Translations under genes and position numbers: made by a program
Notes under the pieces: generated by a model
Seen by the model: only the letters and a program-made list of their open reading frames with translations
Told to the model about the DNA's origin: nothing
Database searches by the model: none
Assembly (NCBI RefSeq): GCF_002975275.1
Contig: NZ_PCOQ01000001.1
Location: 372,001 to 436,000 of the forward strand
DNA length: 64,000 nucleotides
Direction of reading: 5' to 3'
Source of the DNA: Achromobacter sp. MYb9
GTDB taxonomy: Bacteria > Pseudomonadota > Gammaproteobacteria > Burkholderiales > Burkholderiaceae_B
In this document: in pieces, positions 27,249-39,272 of the stretch
How positions within the stretch are numbered: the stretch's first letter is position 1
Layout of the letters: each line of letters opens with the position of its first letter

Positions 27249-27845
27249 TCATGGGCTGCGTGCGTCGATGGCTTCGGCCACTTCCTGGGCGCGCTTCAAG
27301 GTCAGGACGATCAAGGGCACGATCAGCGCCACGGGATGGGCCCCCAGCCCGCGCGCGGCTTGCGCTTCGCGGATTTCTTGGAAATTGCGCCAGATCTCGG
27401 GCACGAAACGCAAGGCCAACGCCAGCGCCAGCGCGACCTTGCCTGCATCCACCAGACCGATGCGCTCGAACGGCGCCAGCGCTCGTTCGCAGACGGCAAT
27501 CAGGTCGGAGGTCCGGGTGGACAGCGTCACCGCCAGCGCCAACCCCACCATCGCCCCCACGCGCAGCACTACGGCCAGCGCTTCAAGCCAACCCTGGAAC
27601 CACCCGGTGAACAGCGCCACGGCCAGCAGCACCCAAAGCAGCCCGCGCGTCTGCCGCCAGACGGCGGCGGCGGTCACGCCCGTGGACCCGGTCAACGCCA
27701 CGGCGGCGGCAAACGCCAGCGCCAGCCAGCGGGGGTCGCGCAGCATGAACAACCCGGCCCCGGCCGCGACCAGCGCCGCCAGCTTCAGCCAGGCCGGCAG
27801 CCGGTGCAACGGCGTCTGGCCGGCGACATATAGGGGCTCCATCAT
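27249..27845 (-). CDS. bioN: Biotin ECF transporter transmembrane component
   Basis: 198-residue T-component of the ECF importer, about five helices. The cytoplasmic coupling motifs that insert into the ATPase pair are visible as [11 protein letters not shown] and the flanking arginine (IREAQAARG). Shorter than generic EcfT (about 260), as usual for BioN. The start overlaps the bioM stop by four bases, showing an operon. Confidence 0.9.
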   Translation of the reverse strand: MMEPLYVAGQTPLHRLPAWLKLAALVAAGAGLFMLRDPRWLALAFAAAVALTGSTGVTAAAVWRQTRGLLWVLLAVALFTGWFQGWLEALAVVLRVGAMVGLALAVTLSTRTSDLIAVCERALAPFERIGLVDAGKVALALALALRFVPEIWRNFQEIREAQAARGLGAHPVALIVPLIVLTLKRAQEVAEAIDARSP

Positions 27846-28519
27846 GCGCAGTGCTCCCGGTACCAGCGCAGGGCGGCGGCAGGCGTGTCGTCCGCGGCGA
27901 TGCCGCCGTCACGCACGACCAACACACGGTCGAACGCTTCCAGCAATTCCAGATCGTGGCTGACGACAATGGCGTCATGGGGCAATGCGGCGATGGCGTC
28001 GCGCACCCGATTGCGGTTGCGCAGGTCCAACTGGGTAGTGGGCTCGTCGAAGACGATCAGCGCCGGCTCCATCACCAGCACCGCCGCCAGGGCCACAAGC
28101 TGGCGCTCGCCCCCCGACAGCGTATGGCTCGTGCGGTCCGCCAGATGGCCCACGCCCAGCGCACCCAATTGGGATTCGATGCGGGTTTCGCGCAGCGCCT
28201 TGTCGGGTTCCAGGCGCTTCAGCCCGAACGCCAGGTCTTCCCGCACGATGGGAAAAACGATCTGGTTTTCCGGGTTCTGGAAGACGAAGCCGACCCGCTG
28301 GCGCACGGCCTTCAGGTCTTTCCGGGTATCCAGCCCGTCGACGCGGACGCTGCCGGCGGACGGCAGCACCAGGCCGTTGACCAGCCGCGCCAGCGTGCTT
28401 TTGCCGGCGCCGTTGGGGCCGACGATGCCGACGCGGCGTTCGGCCAGGGTCACGCTCACCCCGCGCAGCACTTCCGCCTGGGGCGTGGACACTACCGCCT
28501 GGTCAAACTCGATTAACAT
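27842..28519 (-). CDS. bioM: Biotin ECF transporter ATPase
   Basis: 225 residues with Walker [13 protein letters not shown]-loop [13 protein letters not shown], signature [15 protein letters not shown], Walker [14 protein letters not shown] and switch His in VVSHDLEL. The FQNPE Q-loop is characteristic of ECF-type ATPases. The homodimer powers BioN-BioY. It starts 52 bases from msrB, which is divergent; a perfect 9-bp inverted repeat fills that gap. Confidence 0.93.
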   Translation of the reverse strand: MLIEFDQAVVSTPQAEVLRGVSVTLAERRVGIVGPNGAGKSTLARLVNGLVLPSAGSVRVDGLDTRKDLKAVRQRVGFVFQNPENQIVFPIVREDLAFGLKRLEPDKALRETRIESQLGALGVGHLADRTSHTLSGGERQLVALAAVLVMEPALIVFDEPTTQLDLRNRNRVRDAIAALPHDAIVVSHDLELLEAFDRVLVVRDGGIAADDTPAAALRWYREHCA

Positions 28520-28530
28520 GGGGCGGGATT

Positions 28531-28552
28531 ATGCCCGAACCATTTCGGGCAT
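28531..28552. promoter_or_regulatory. Inverted repeat in the bioM/msrB divergent gap
   Basis: ATGCCCGAA and TTCGGGCAT form a perfect 9-bp dyad with a CCAT spacer in a 52-base region between divergent starts. It could be an operator for bioMNY or a leader hairpin for msrB. It does not match the BirA operator (TTGTAAACC-type) or the BioR box as I know them. Confidence 0.4.
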
Positions 28553-28571
28553 CGGGACTCCAAGAGCTCAT

Positions 28572-28970
28572 ATGGAAAAAGTACGCAAAACCGACGCCGA
28601 ATGGCGCGCACAGCTTTCCCCCGAAGAATACGTGGTCACCCGCGAAAAGGGTACCGAACGCGCATTCACCGGGCGTTACTGGAATACCACCACGCCGGGC
28701 ATCTACCGCTGCGTGGGCTGTGGCACGGCCCTCTTCGCATCCGACACCAAATTCGACGCCGGCTGTGGGTGGCCCAGCTACTTCCAGGCACTCGACCCGG
28801 AACTGGTCCGCGAAGAGCGCGACACGACCCACGGCATGGTGCGCACCGAAGTGCTGTGCAACGTCTGCGATTCGCACCTGGGCCACGTCTTCCCCGACGG
28901 CCCTCCGCCCACCGGGCTGCGCTATTGCATCAATTCCCTGTCGATGACGTTTGAACCCATAGAAGACTGA
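28572..28970 (+). CDS. msrB: Peptide methionine-R-sulfoxide reductase
   Basis: 132 residues that repair R-methionine sulfoxide with thioredoxin. The zinc cysteines C47-C50 and C96-C99 (RCVGCG, CNVCDSH) are present, the catalytic cysteine is C119 in RYCINS, and the GCGWPSY motif carries a candidate recycling cysteine (C65). The ATG at 28572 was chosen because the protein start aligns with MsrB; the open frame upstream overlaps bioM. The next gene begins directly after its stop. Confidence 0.95.
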   Translation: MEKVRKTDAEWRAQLSPEEYVVTREKGTERAFTGRYWNTTTPGIYRCVGCGTALFASDTKFDAGCGWPSYFQALDPELVREERDTTHGMVRTEVLCNVCDSHLGHVFPDGPPPTGLRYCINSLSMTFEPIED

Positions 28971-29546
28971 ATGAAGAAGTTTCTGTTCGACCTGTTCCCG
29001 CTGTTCCTGTTCTTCATTGCCTACCGGTACACGGATATCTTCATCGCCACCGGCGTCGCGATGGCGGCGGCCGTGCTGCAGATCATCTGGCTGAAAGCCA
29101 CGGGCCGCCCCACCGAGGCCATGCACTGGATCAACCTGACGGTCATCCTGGTCTTCGGCGGCGCCACGATCTGGTTGCACAGCGACGTCTTCATCAAGTG
29201 GAAACCCACGGTGCTGTATTGGCTCTTCGGCGGCGCGTTGCTGTTCGCCCGCCTGCTGTTCGGCCGCAACCTGATCCGCCGCCTGATGGAAAAGCAGATC
29301 CAGTTGCCCGATACCGCCTGGGACAAGCTGAACCTGGTCTGGGCCGGGTTCTTCCTCATCGCGGGCGCCCTGAACCTGTATGTGGCGTTCTCCGGCCATT
29401 TCACCGAATCTCAATGGGTCAGTTTCAAGGCCTTCGGCCTGATGGGCCTGATGGTCGTGTTCGTGATCGGCCAATCGGTATGGTTGGGCAAACACATCCA
29501 GACCGACGAAAACGCCAGCTCCGGCACCCCGCCGAGCAAGCCCTGA
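28971..29546 (+). CDS. yciB: YciB/IspZ septation protein A family
   Basis: A 191-residue inner-membrane protein with about five helices, beginning MKKFLFDLFPLFLFFIAYRY and carrying the family motifs LTVILVFGGATIWLHSD and FIKWKPTVLYWLFG. Implicated in cell-envelope integrity and septation. Its ATG follows the msrB stop with no gap, so it is translationally coupled. Confidence 0.92.
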   Translation: MKKFLFDLFPLFLFFIAYRYTDIFIATGVAMAAAVLQIIWLKATGRPTEAMHWINLTVILVFGGATIWLHSDVFIKWKPTVLYWLFGGALLFARLLFGRNLIRRLMEKQIQLPDTAWDKLNLVWAGFFLIAGALNLYVAFSGHFTESQWVSFKAFGLMGLMVVFVIGQSVWLGKHIQTDENASSGTPPSKP

Positions 29547-29615
29547 TCCGCCAGACGGCCCTATCATCGGCGTGCCCGCCCTTGGGCGGCGCGCCGGAAC
29601 TTACACACTGCCGCC

Positions 29616-29885
29616 ATGTCAGACAACACCGACCGCATCGCCCTGATCCGGGAGCGCCTAGCCGCCCTGGAACCCCTTACCCTGGACATTCTGGACGACT
29701 CGCATTTGCATGCCGGCCACGAAGGCAGTAAAAACGGCGCCGGCCACTATCGCGTGCACATCGTTGCGTCTTGCTTTGCAGGGCTCTCCGCCGTAGCGCG
29801 ACATAGGCTGGTGTATCATCATTTGCAAGATTTGATCCCCTATCCGATTCATGCGCTTGCGCTAGATGCCCAGGCTCCCAAATAG
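29616..29885 (+). CDS. BolA family protein
   Basis: 89 residues with the BolA fold: an N-terminal helix (RIALIRERLAAL), the DDSHLHAGHEG loop with the histidine pair used with monothiol glutaredoxin for 2Fe-2S binding, and HYRVHIVASCFAGLSAVARHRLVYHHL as the class motif. Sits just upstream of the peptidyl-prolyl isomerase (17-base gap), a common pairing in this group. Confidence 0.9.
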   Translation: MSDNTDRIALIRERLAALEPLTLDILDDSHLHAGHEGSKNGAGHYRVHIVASCFAGLSAVARHRLVYHHLQDLIPYPIHALALDAQAPK

Positions 29886-29902
29886 AAAGTCAAAGGATAT
29901 TC

Positions 29903-30679
29903 ATGAAACGCATCGTCATGCTGGCTGCGGCCTGCGTCATCGCCGTGCCTGCTTTCGCGCAAAACGTGACAACCGTCAACGGTAAGGCCATTCCGCAGAA
30001 GAACCTGGATCAATTCGTCAAGCTGCTGGTCAGCCAGGGCGCGACCGATTCGCCGCAACTGCGCGAACAGGTCAAGCAGGAAATGATCAACCGCCAGATC
30101 TTCGTGCAAGCCGCCGAATCCAGCGGCATTGCCAAGCAAGCCGACGTTCAGACGGAAGTCGAACTGGCCCGCCAAGGCATCCTGGTCCGCGCCCTGATGG
30201 CCGACTACCTGGCCAAGAATCCCGTGTCGGACGCCAAGGTCACGGCGGAATACGACAAGATCAAGAAAGAACAAGCTGGCAAGATGGAATACAAGGTCCG
30301 TCACATCCTCGTCGAAGACGAGAAGACGGCCAATGACCTGCTGGCCCAGATCAAGGGCAATAAGGGCAAGTTCGACGATCTGGCCAAGAAAAACTCGAAG
30401 GACCCCGGCAGCGCCGAAAAGGGTGGCGATCTGGGTTGGGCTCCCCCGACCAACTACGTCCAGCCGTTCGCGCAAGCCGTGACCCAGCTGAAGAAGGGCC
30501 AATTGGTCGACAAGCCGGTGCAAACCCAGTTCGGCTGGCACATCATCATGGTCGACGACACCCGTCCGGTCGAATTCCCGCCGCTGGATCAAGTGCGTCC
30601 GCAACTGGAAGAAATGCTGCGCCAGCAAACCCTGGCCGACTACCAGAAGCAACTGCGCGACAAGGCCAAGATTCAGTAA
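29903..30679 (+). CDS. Periplasmic parvulin-type peptidyl-prolyl isomerase
   Basis: 258 residues with a signal peptide (MKRIVMLAAACVIAVPAFAQ). An N-terminal helical chaperone region (residues 20-125) is followed by a parvulin domain (EYKVRHILVEDE, FDDLAKKNSKDPGSAEKGGDLGW, VQTQFGWHIIMVDD). The layout resembles PpiC/PrsA-like and Bordetella Par27 proteins, an outer-membrane protein folding factor. The gene ends at a strong terminator. Confidence 0.9.
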   Translation: MKRIVMLAAACVIAVPAFAQNVTTVNGKAIPQKNLDQFVKLLVSQGATDSPQLREQVKQEMINRQIFVQAAESSGIAKQADVQTEVELARQGILVRALMADYLAKNPVSDAKVTAEYDKIKKEQAGKMEYKVRHILVEDEKTANDLLAQIKGNKGKFDDLAKKNSKDPGSAEKGGDLGWAPPTNYVQPFAQAVTQLKKGQLVDKPVQTQFGWHIIMVDDTRPVEFPPLDQVRPQLEEMLRQQTLADYQKQLRDKAKIQ

Positions 30680-30697
30680 GCCTGCGCCAGACACAAA

Positions 30698-30728
30698 ACT
30701 GCCCGCCCTTGCGGGCAGTTTTTTTTTT
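30698..30728 (+). terminator. Rho-independent terminator after the isomerase gene
   Basis: Perfect 9-bp stem ACTGCCCGC / GCGGGCAGT with a CCTT loop, followed by nine or more T residues, 19 bases after the stop. Confidence 0.93.
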
Positions 30729-30790
30729 CCGCGCGGTAGCGCGGCGCCAAGACAAGAACCGCCCTCCCTTGGGGCAGCAAGCGCCCAAAA
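30721..30790 (-). repeat. Diverged inverted copy of the 45.0-kb intergenic repeat
   Basis: Read on the minus strand this stretch begins GCTTGCTGCCCC and continues with a GGGCGG..CTTGG..GCCGC pattern and A tract, like the second half of the element at 45041-45100 but with several changes. It lies between the two convergent terminators. Confidence 0.45.
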
Positions 30791-30792
30791 AA

Positions 30793-30817
30793 AACTGCAC
30801 GCCTCGGGCATGCAGTT
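30793..30817 (-). terminator. Terminator of ligA on the minus strand
   Basis: Seven-base stem AACTGCA / TGCAGTT plus three inner pairs, with a T8 run on the minus strand side, 33 bases after the ligA stop. It ends the smc-zipA-ligA transcript. Confidence 0.7.
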
Positions 30818-30849
30818 CTTTTGTTTCCAGGGGACAGGCCGGCTTGGCC

Positions 30850-34034
<3,185 letters not shown>

Positions 34035-34080
34035 GTGTAAATCCCGCGCCAACAGGGCGGCGCCTTTCTAAATATTGGGT

Positions 34081-37000
34081 TTATGCCGCTTCGGAGGCCA
34101 TCATCTGCACGGCCGAATCTATATCTACCGCAACGATACGCGAAACCCCTTGCTCTTGCATGGTTACCCCGATCAGTTGCTTGGCCATCTGCATGGCGAT
34201 CTTGTTGTGCGAGATGAACAGGAACTGCGTTTGCTCGCTCATGCTGGCGACAAGATTCGCATAACGTTCCGTGTTCGCATCGTCCAGCGGCGCGTCCACC
34301 TCGTCCAGCAGGCAGAACGGCGCCGGGTTCAGCTTGAACAGGGCGAACACCAGCGCGGTCGCGGTCAGGGCCTTTTCGCCGCCCGACAGCAGGTGAATCG
34401 TGCTGTTGCGCTTGCCCGGAGGCTGCGCCATCACCTGCACGCCGGCGTCCAGGATTTCCTCGCCAGTCATGCTGAGCTTGGCCTCGCCCCCGCCGAACAG
34501 CTTGGGGAAGAGCTCGCCAAAGTGGCCGTTCACGACGTTGAACGTCTCTTGCAGCAGTTCGCGGGTCTCGCGGTCGATCTTGCGGATGGCGTCTTCCAGG
34601 GTCTCGATGGCGGTCATCAAGTCCTGGTGTTGCGAATCCAGGAAGCCTTTGCGTTCGCGCGACGTGTTCAATTCATCCAGCGCCGCCAGGTTGACCGAGC
34701 CCAAGGACTCGATCTGGCGCGAAATGCGCCCCACTTCCTGCTGCAGCCAGCTGGCGCGGCGCCATTCGTCGGGCGCGTTGGCCAAGTCCTGGGCCAGCGC
34801 TTCGCGGTCGACTTCGCGGGCGTTCAACTGCTCGGTGAACTGTTCCTCGGCCAGGCGGGCCGCCTGTTCCTGCAACTGCAATTCCATGATGCGCGCCCGA
34901 CGCGGTTCCAGCGTTTGCTCTTGCTGCTGCCGGTCTTCGTCGGCGCCGCGCAACAACGCCGACAGGTTTTCCATTTCCTGGCGGGCGCGGGACAGCGCTT
35001 CCTCGCGTTCGGCACGCGCTTCCAGGGCATCCTGCAAGCCGGCCTGGGACGCGGACGCATCCAGCTCGGCCAGATCGCCCATCAGTTGTTCAAGTTCAAC
35101 CGCGCCGCGCTGGCTCTGGTCGGCCGCCAACTGCTGGTTGCGTTGCAGGTCGGTGATGCGGACCTGGATGCCGCGCTCGGCGAACTCGGCTTCCTGGGCC
35201 GCGCGTTCCAGTTCACGCAGGCGCGTGCGGGCCGCCTCAGCTTGGGCGGCCAGCGTTTCGCCGTCGATCTCGGCGTCGGCGAAACGGGATTGGTGTTCAG
35301 CCAGCTCTTCGTCCAGGGTTTCGAAGCGGGCTTCGGCCTCTTCGCGCGTGGCAAGCAGGTCTTCTTCCTGCACCTTGATTTCTTCAAGGTCCTGCCGCAA
35401 GCGCGACGCGCGTTCGCCGGATTGCTCGGCCTGTTGCTGCAGCCGCGAGTGTTCCAGCTGGATGTCGTGCACCCGGCGCGTGACTTCCGCCACGCGGGTG
35501 CGCGCCGGCGCGATGGCCTGGGACACCTGCTGCCAGGCCGCTTCGGCACGGGCGACCGCGGCGCGCGCCTGGTCGGCGATCAGTTGCTGGGCTTTGATTT
35601 CGCGCTGCAGGTTTTCGATTTCCTGCTGGCGGGCCAGGAGGCCGGCCTGCTCGGAGTCTGGCGCGTAGAAGCGCACGCTGTGCGCGTCGACCAGATGGCC
35701 GGCCTTGACCACGCAGGCGCCGCCGGCGGGCAAGGATGCCCGCATGGCCAGGGCCTGGGTTACGTCGGTCGCGGTGTAGACACCGGCCAGCCACTCGTTC
35801 AGAAGCGTGCGCAGGTCGGGGTCGGTAATGCGCAACAGGCTGGCCAGCGGTGTCAGGCCGGCGGGTGCCGCCGGCGCGGGCGCGGCGACGGGCAACTGGT
35901 AGAACGCCAGGCGAGCCGGTGGCGCATCTTCGGCAAAGGCGCGGGCCCAGTCCAGGTTGCGCACTTCCATCGACGCCATGCGTTCGCGCAGCGCCGCTTC
36001 AAGGGCGGTTTCCCAGCCTGGCTCGACATGCAGCTTCTGCCACAGGCGCGACAGGCCGGCGAGCTCGTGCTTGGCCAGCCAGGGCTCCAGCGCCCCCTGC
36101 TTTTGCACGTCTTCCTGCAATTTCACCAGCGCCGACAGGCGGGCTTCCAGGCGCGCCAGATTCTGCGCGTCGGTCTGGGCGGCGGCCTGGGCGCGACTGC
36201 GCTCGGCGTCCGCTTCCGGCACCCGGCCTTCCAGCGTGGCCAGTTCTTCCTGGGCTTCTTGCAGCTGGTCTTCGCCCGCAAGGCGGTCGCCGGCCAGTTG
36301 TTCCAGACGCACCGGGTCCGGGGCGTGCAGTTCGCGCAGTTCCTGTTGCAGACGCTCGCGCCGCTGCTCCAGGACCTGCATCTGGCGGTCGGCGTCGCGC
36401 TGGGTCTGAGCGACCAGCGCCAGGTTCTGCTCGACGCGGGCCAGCGCGGCTCGCATTTCGTCGCGGCCGGATGCGGCCTCGCGCACGCGCTGCTCGACCG
36501 AAGGCAGGCCGGCCTGGGCATCTTCCGCCGTGGCGCGCGCCTCTTCGGTGCGGGCGGCGGCGGTGGCCAGGTCGTCTTCGGCCTGGGCGATCTGTTCCGT
36601 GCAATGCTCGCGCTGGCTGGTCCATTCCGCGATCTGCTGCTGCAGTTGGTCGCGGCGCGACTGCAGGCGATTGCGGGAATCGACCACGTGGCGGATCTCG
36701 GCCTCCAGGCGGCTGACCTGGGCGTTGGCCTCGTACAGCGCGCCCTGGGCGGTGTGTACCGCGTCACTTGCGGCGTAATGGGCCTGGCGCCGGGATTCCA
36801 GCGCGGCTTCGCCCGCCCGCAGGCCGGCGATGGCGGCTTCCAGCTCGTTCTGAGCCTGCGCCATTTCCTGGACTTTCTTGGCGCGCTCCTCGCGCGCCCC
36901 GGTTTCCTTCAGGAACCACAACGCATGCTGCTTCTTTTCGCCGTCGGCCTGGAGTTCGCGGTAGCGCGTGGCCACTTCGGCCTGCGCTTCCAGTTTTTCC

Positions 37001-37614
37001 AGCTGGCTGTTCAGTTCACGCAGGATGTCTTCGACGCGGGTCAGGTTCTCGCGCGTGTCGGACAGGCGGTTTTCGGTCTCGCGGCGGCGTTCCTTGTAGC
37101 GCGACACGCCGGCCGCTTCTTCCAGGAAGACCCGCAGTTCTTCAGGGCGCGCCTCGATCAGGCGGTTGATCATGCCCTGGCCGATGATGGCGTAGCCCCG
37201 CGCGCCCAGGCCGGTGCCCAGGAAGATGTCGTGGATGTCGCGGCGGCGGACCTGCTGGTTATTGACGAAATAGCTGCTGGTGCCGTCCCGGGTCAGAACG
37301 CGGCGCACGGCGATTTCGGCGTAGGTACTCCATTGGCCGGCGGCGCGCCCTTCGCTGTTGTCGAACACCATTTCCACCGACGCCCGGGCGGCCGGCTTGC
37401 GGTGGCCGGAGCCGTTGAAAATGACGTCCTGCATGGACTCGCCGCGCAGCTCGGAGGCCTTGGCCTCGCCAAGCACCCAGCGTACTGCGTCAATGATGTT
37501 CGATTTTCCGCAGCCGTTGGGACCCACCACGCCGACCAGTTGGCTGGGCACGGGGATCACGGTGGGATCAACGAAGGACTTGAAGCCGGCGAGTTTTAGC
37601 TGAGTAAGACGCAC
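34081..37614 (-). CDS. smc: Chromosome segregation ATPase SMC
   Basis: 1177 residues, normal for the family. The N-terminal ATP-binding half has Walker A GPNGCGKSN (K37); the long coiled coils flank a hinge near residues 510-620; the C-terminal half has the ABC signature LLSGGEKALTATAL and Walker B CLLDEVDAPLDDAN. The open frame on the opposite strand spans most of this gene and is a shadow caused by high GC. First gene of the smc-zipA-ligA operon; a hairpin (CCGGCCC/GGGCCGG, 37679-37697) lies upstream. Confidence 0.97.
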   Translation of the reverse strand: MRLTQLKLAGFKSFVDPTVIPVPSQLVGVVGPNGCGKSNIIDAVRWVLGEAKASELRGESMQDVIFNGSGHRKPAARASVEMVFDNSEGRAAGQWSTYAEIAVRRVLTRDGTSSYFVNNQQVRRRDIHDIFLGTGLGARGYAIIGQGMINRLIEARPEELRVFLEEAAGVSRYKERRRETENRLSDTRENLTRVEDILRELNSQLEKLEAQAEVATRYRELQADGEKKQHALWFLKETGAREERAKKVQEMAQAQNELEAAIAGLRAGEAALESRRQAHYAASDAVHTAQGALYEANAQVSRLEAEIRHVVDSRNRLQSRRDQLQQQIAEWTSQREHCTEQIAQAEDDLATAAARTEEARATAEDAQAGLPSVEQRVREAASGRDEMRAALARVEQNLALVAQTQRDADRQMQVLEQRRERLQQELRELHAPDPVRLEQLAGDRLAGEDQLQEAQEELATLEGRVPEADAERSRAQAAAQTDAQNLARLEARLSALVKLQEDVQKQGALEPWLAKHELAGLSRLWQKLHVEPGWETALEAALRERMASMEVRNLDWARAFAEDAPPARLAFYQLPVAAPAPAAPAGLTPLASLLRITDPDLRTLLNEWLAGVYTATDVTQALAMRASLPAGGACVVKAGHLVDAHSVRFYAPDSEQAGLLARQQEIENLQREIKAQQLIADQARAAVARAEAAWQQVSQAIAPARTRVAEVTRRVHDIQLEHSRLQQQAEQSGERASRLRQDLEEIKVQEEDLLATREEAEARFETLDEELAEHQSRFADAEIDGETLAAQAEAARTRLRELERAAQEAEFAERGIQVRITDLQRNQQLAADQSQRGAVELEQLMGDLAELDASASQAGLQDALEARAEREEALSRARQEMENLSALLRGADEDRQQQEQTLEPRRARIMELQLQEQAARLAEEQFTEQLNAREVDREALAQDLANAPDEWRRASWLQQEVGRISRQIESLGSVNLAALDELNTSRERKGFLDSQHQDLMTAIETLEDAIRKIDRETRELLQETFNVVNGHFGELFPKLFGGGEAKLSMTGEEILDAGVQVMAQPPGKRNSTIHLLSGGEKALTATALVFALFKLNPAPFCLLDEVDAPLDDANTERYANLVASMSEQTQFLFISHNKIAMQMAKQLIGVTMQEQGVSRIVAVDIDSAVQMMASEAA

Positions 37615-37878
37615 AGTACGATGACGACGGGGTGGGTTGAACGAAAGGCGTTAACGGACCTGCCGCACAGATTGCAAACCGGCCCGTCAAGGGCCGGCTC
37701 ACATATGGGTCGTATGATACCGCAGGCAGTCTGTCCCTAAACGTTAGCAACGGTCAACCCACGGGCAAACGCTCAATAGCGCGCACCCACGCTCCGGCTA
37801 TACTCCCTGACACTTTTTGGCACGACACATAATTTTCACGCGGACCGGCCGGGCTCAGGCCAAAGAACGGGGACATTC
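37615..37878. promoter_or_regulatory. Divergent smc/lplT intergenic region
   Basis: 264 bases between divergent starts. It contains a 7-bp hairpin (37679-37685, 37691-37697), a TATACT hexamer near 37799 and CATAAT near 37830 as -10 candidates for lplT. No good -35 pair was found. No small gene seen. Confidence 0.35.
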
Positions 37879-39192
37879 TTGAAACGTGGTTTCTATCTGG
37901 TCATGGCCGCGCAGGCCTTCTCGTCATTGGCGGACAATGCGCTGTTCATCGCAGCCATCGCCTTGATACAGGAGCTGCATGGCCCCGACTGGCTGGCGCC
38001 CATGATGAAATGGTCTTTCGCGCTGGCCTACGTGGTGCTGGCCGCCTTTGTTGGCGCCCTGGCGGACTCCTTCCCCAAGGGGCGGGTGATGTTTTCCACC
38101 AACGCCTTGAAAGTGGCCGGCTGTCTGCTGATGTTCTCGTACGCCAGCATCGGCGTCGCCCCTGAATATCAGACGTATCTGGTGTGTGCCGCCTACGCCG
38201 TCGTGGGCATCGGCGCCGCTGCGTATTCGCCCGCCAAATACGGCATCGTCACCGAAATGCTGCCGCCCCACATGCTGGTCAAGGGCAACAGCTGGATCGA
38301 AGGCCTGACGGTCTTCTCCATCATTCTTGGCACGGTGCTGGGCGGTCTGTTGATTTCTTCCTCGGTCTCCACCGCGCTGCTCAGCCACTCGTTCATCGGC
38401 AGCCTGGTGCACACGCCGGCCGAAGCCGCCATCCTCGTGATCGCCTTCGTCTACCTGCTGGCGGCGCTGTGCAACCTGATGATTCCGCACACCCACGTGC
38501 GCTATCCGCCGCAGCAAAAGAACCCGGTACGGCTGATCCGCACGTTCTGGGGCTATGTCCGCGTGCTTTGGCGCGACAAGCTGGGTCAGATCTCGCTGGC
38601 CGTCACCACGCTGTTCTGGGGCGCCGGCGCAACCCTTCAGCTGATCGTCATCGAATGGGGCCGCAGCCACCTGGGCTATCAGCTGGACAAGGCTTCGATG
38701 CTGATGGGCGTGGCCGCGCTGGGCACGGTGGTGGGTTCGATCCTGGCGGGACGCATCCCGCTGCGCCGCGCGCTGGCCGTGCTGCCCGTGGGCGCCGCCA
38801 TGGGGCTGGTCGTGCTGCTGATGCCGCTGGTCTACTCGCCCTGGAGCGTCTACCTGCTGCTGCTGATCACGGGCGGCCTGGCCGGGTTCTTCGTGGTGCC
38901 CATGAACGCCCTGCTGCAACACCGCGGCCACGTGCTGCTGTCGGCCGGCCATTCCATCGCCGTGCAGAACTTCAACGAACAGCTCAACATCCTGCTGATG
39001 GTGGCGATGTACACCCTGCTGCTGTGGCTGCAACTGCCGATCAACATCATCATCATCATTTTTGGCACGGTCGTCGCCGTGCTGATGGTCGTGTTCATGC
39101 GCTGGAGCAAGCGCAACATGCTGGCCAATCCCGATCTGCACGACCAGATCGGCCAGGAAGGCCATGGCCGCGCACTGGACTCCACGCACTAG
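37879..39192 (+). CDS. lplT: Lysophospholipid transporter LplT
   Basis: 437-residue inner-membrane MFS flippase for lysophospholipids, which in E. coli feeds an acyltransferase. The start MKRGFYLVMAAQAFSSLADN matches LplT closely and uses TTG at 37879, with GGGGA six bases upstream; the first ATG (37903) would remove the conserved start. Motif LADSFPKGRVM is the loop 2-3 signature. No aas acyltransferase partner is adjacent. A bidirectional terminator follows. Confidence 0.9.
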   Translation: MKRGFYLVMAAQAFSSLADNALFIAAIALIQELHGPDWLAPMMKWSFALAYVVLAAFVGALADSFPKGRVMFSTNALKVAGCLLMFSYASIGVAPEYQTYLVCAAYAVVGIGAAAYSPAKYGIVTEMLPPHMLVKGNSWIEGLTVFSIILGTVLGGLLISSSVSTALLSHSFIGSLVHTPAEAAILVIAFVYLLAALCNLMIPHTHVRYPPQQKNPVRLIRTFWGYVRVLWRDKLGQISLAVTTLFWGAGATLQLIVIEWGRSHLGYQLDKASMLMGVAALGTVVGSILAGRIPLRRALAVLPVGAAMGLVVLLMPLVYSPWSVYLLLLITGGLAGFFVVPMNALLQHRGHVLLSAGHSIAVQNFNEQLNILLMVAMYTLLLWLQLPINIIIIIFGTVVAVLMVVFMRWSKRNMLANPDLHDQIGQEGHGRALDSTH

Positions 39193-39224
39193 GAAATCAC
39201 CGCCAAGCGATTGATATTCCAAAG

Positions 39225-39250
39225 AAAAACCGGGCCTTGGCCCGGTTTTT
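39225..39250. terminator. Bidirectional rho-independent terminator
   Basis: Perfect palindrome with stem CCGGGCC / GGCCCGG, two-base loop and A5/T5 flanks. It separates the convergent lplT and uracil-DNA glycosylase genes. Confidence 0.92.
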
Positions 39251-39272
39251 CTTTTGCGACCGGCGGCCGCCG

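Noticed and set aside
34075-37599. 1174-codon open frame on the plus strand opposite smc
   Set aside because: Composition is a mirror of the smc codons (many Q, R, G, L), it has no recognisable fold, and smc is certain.
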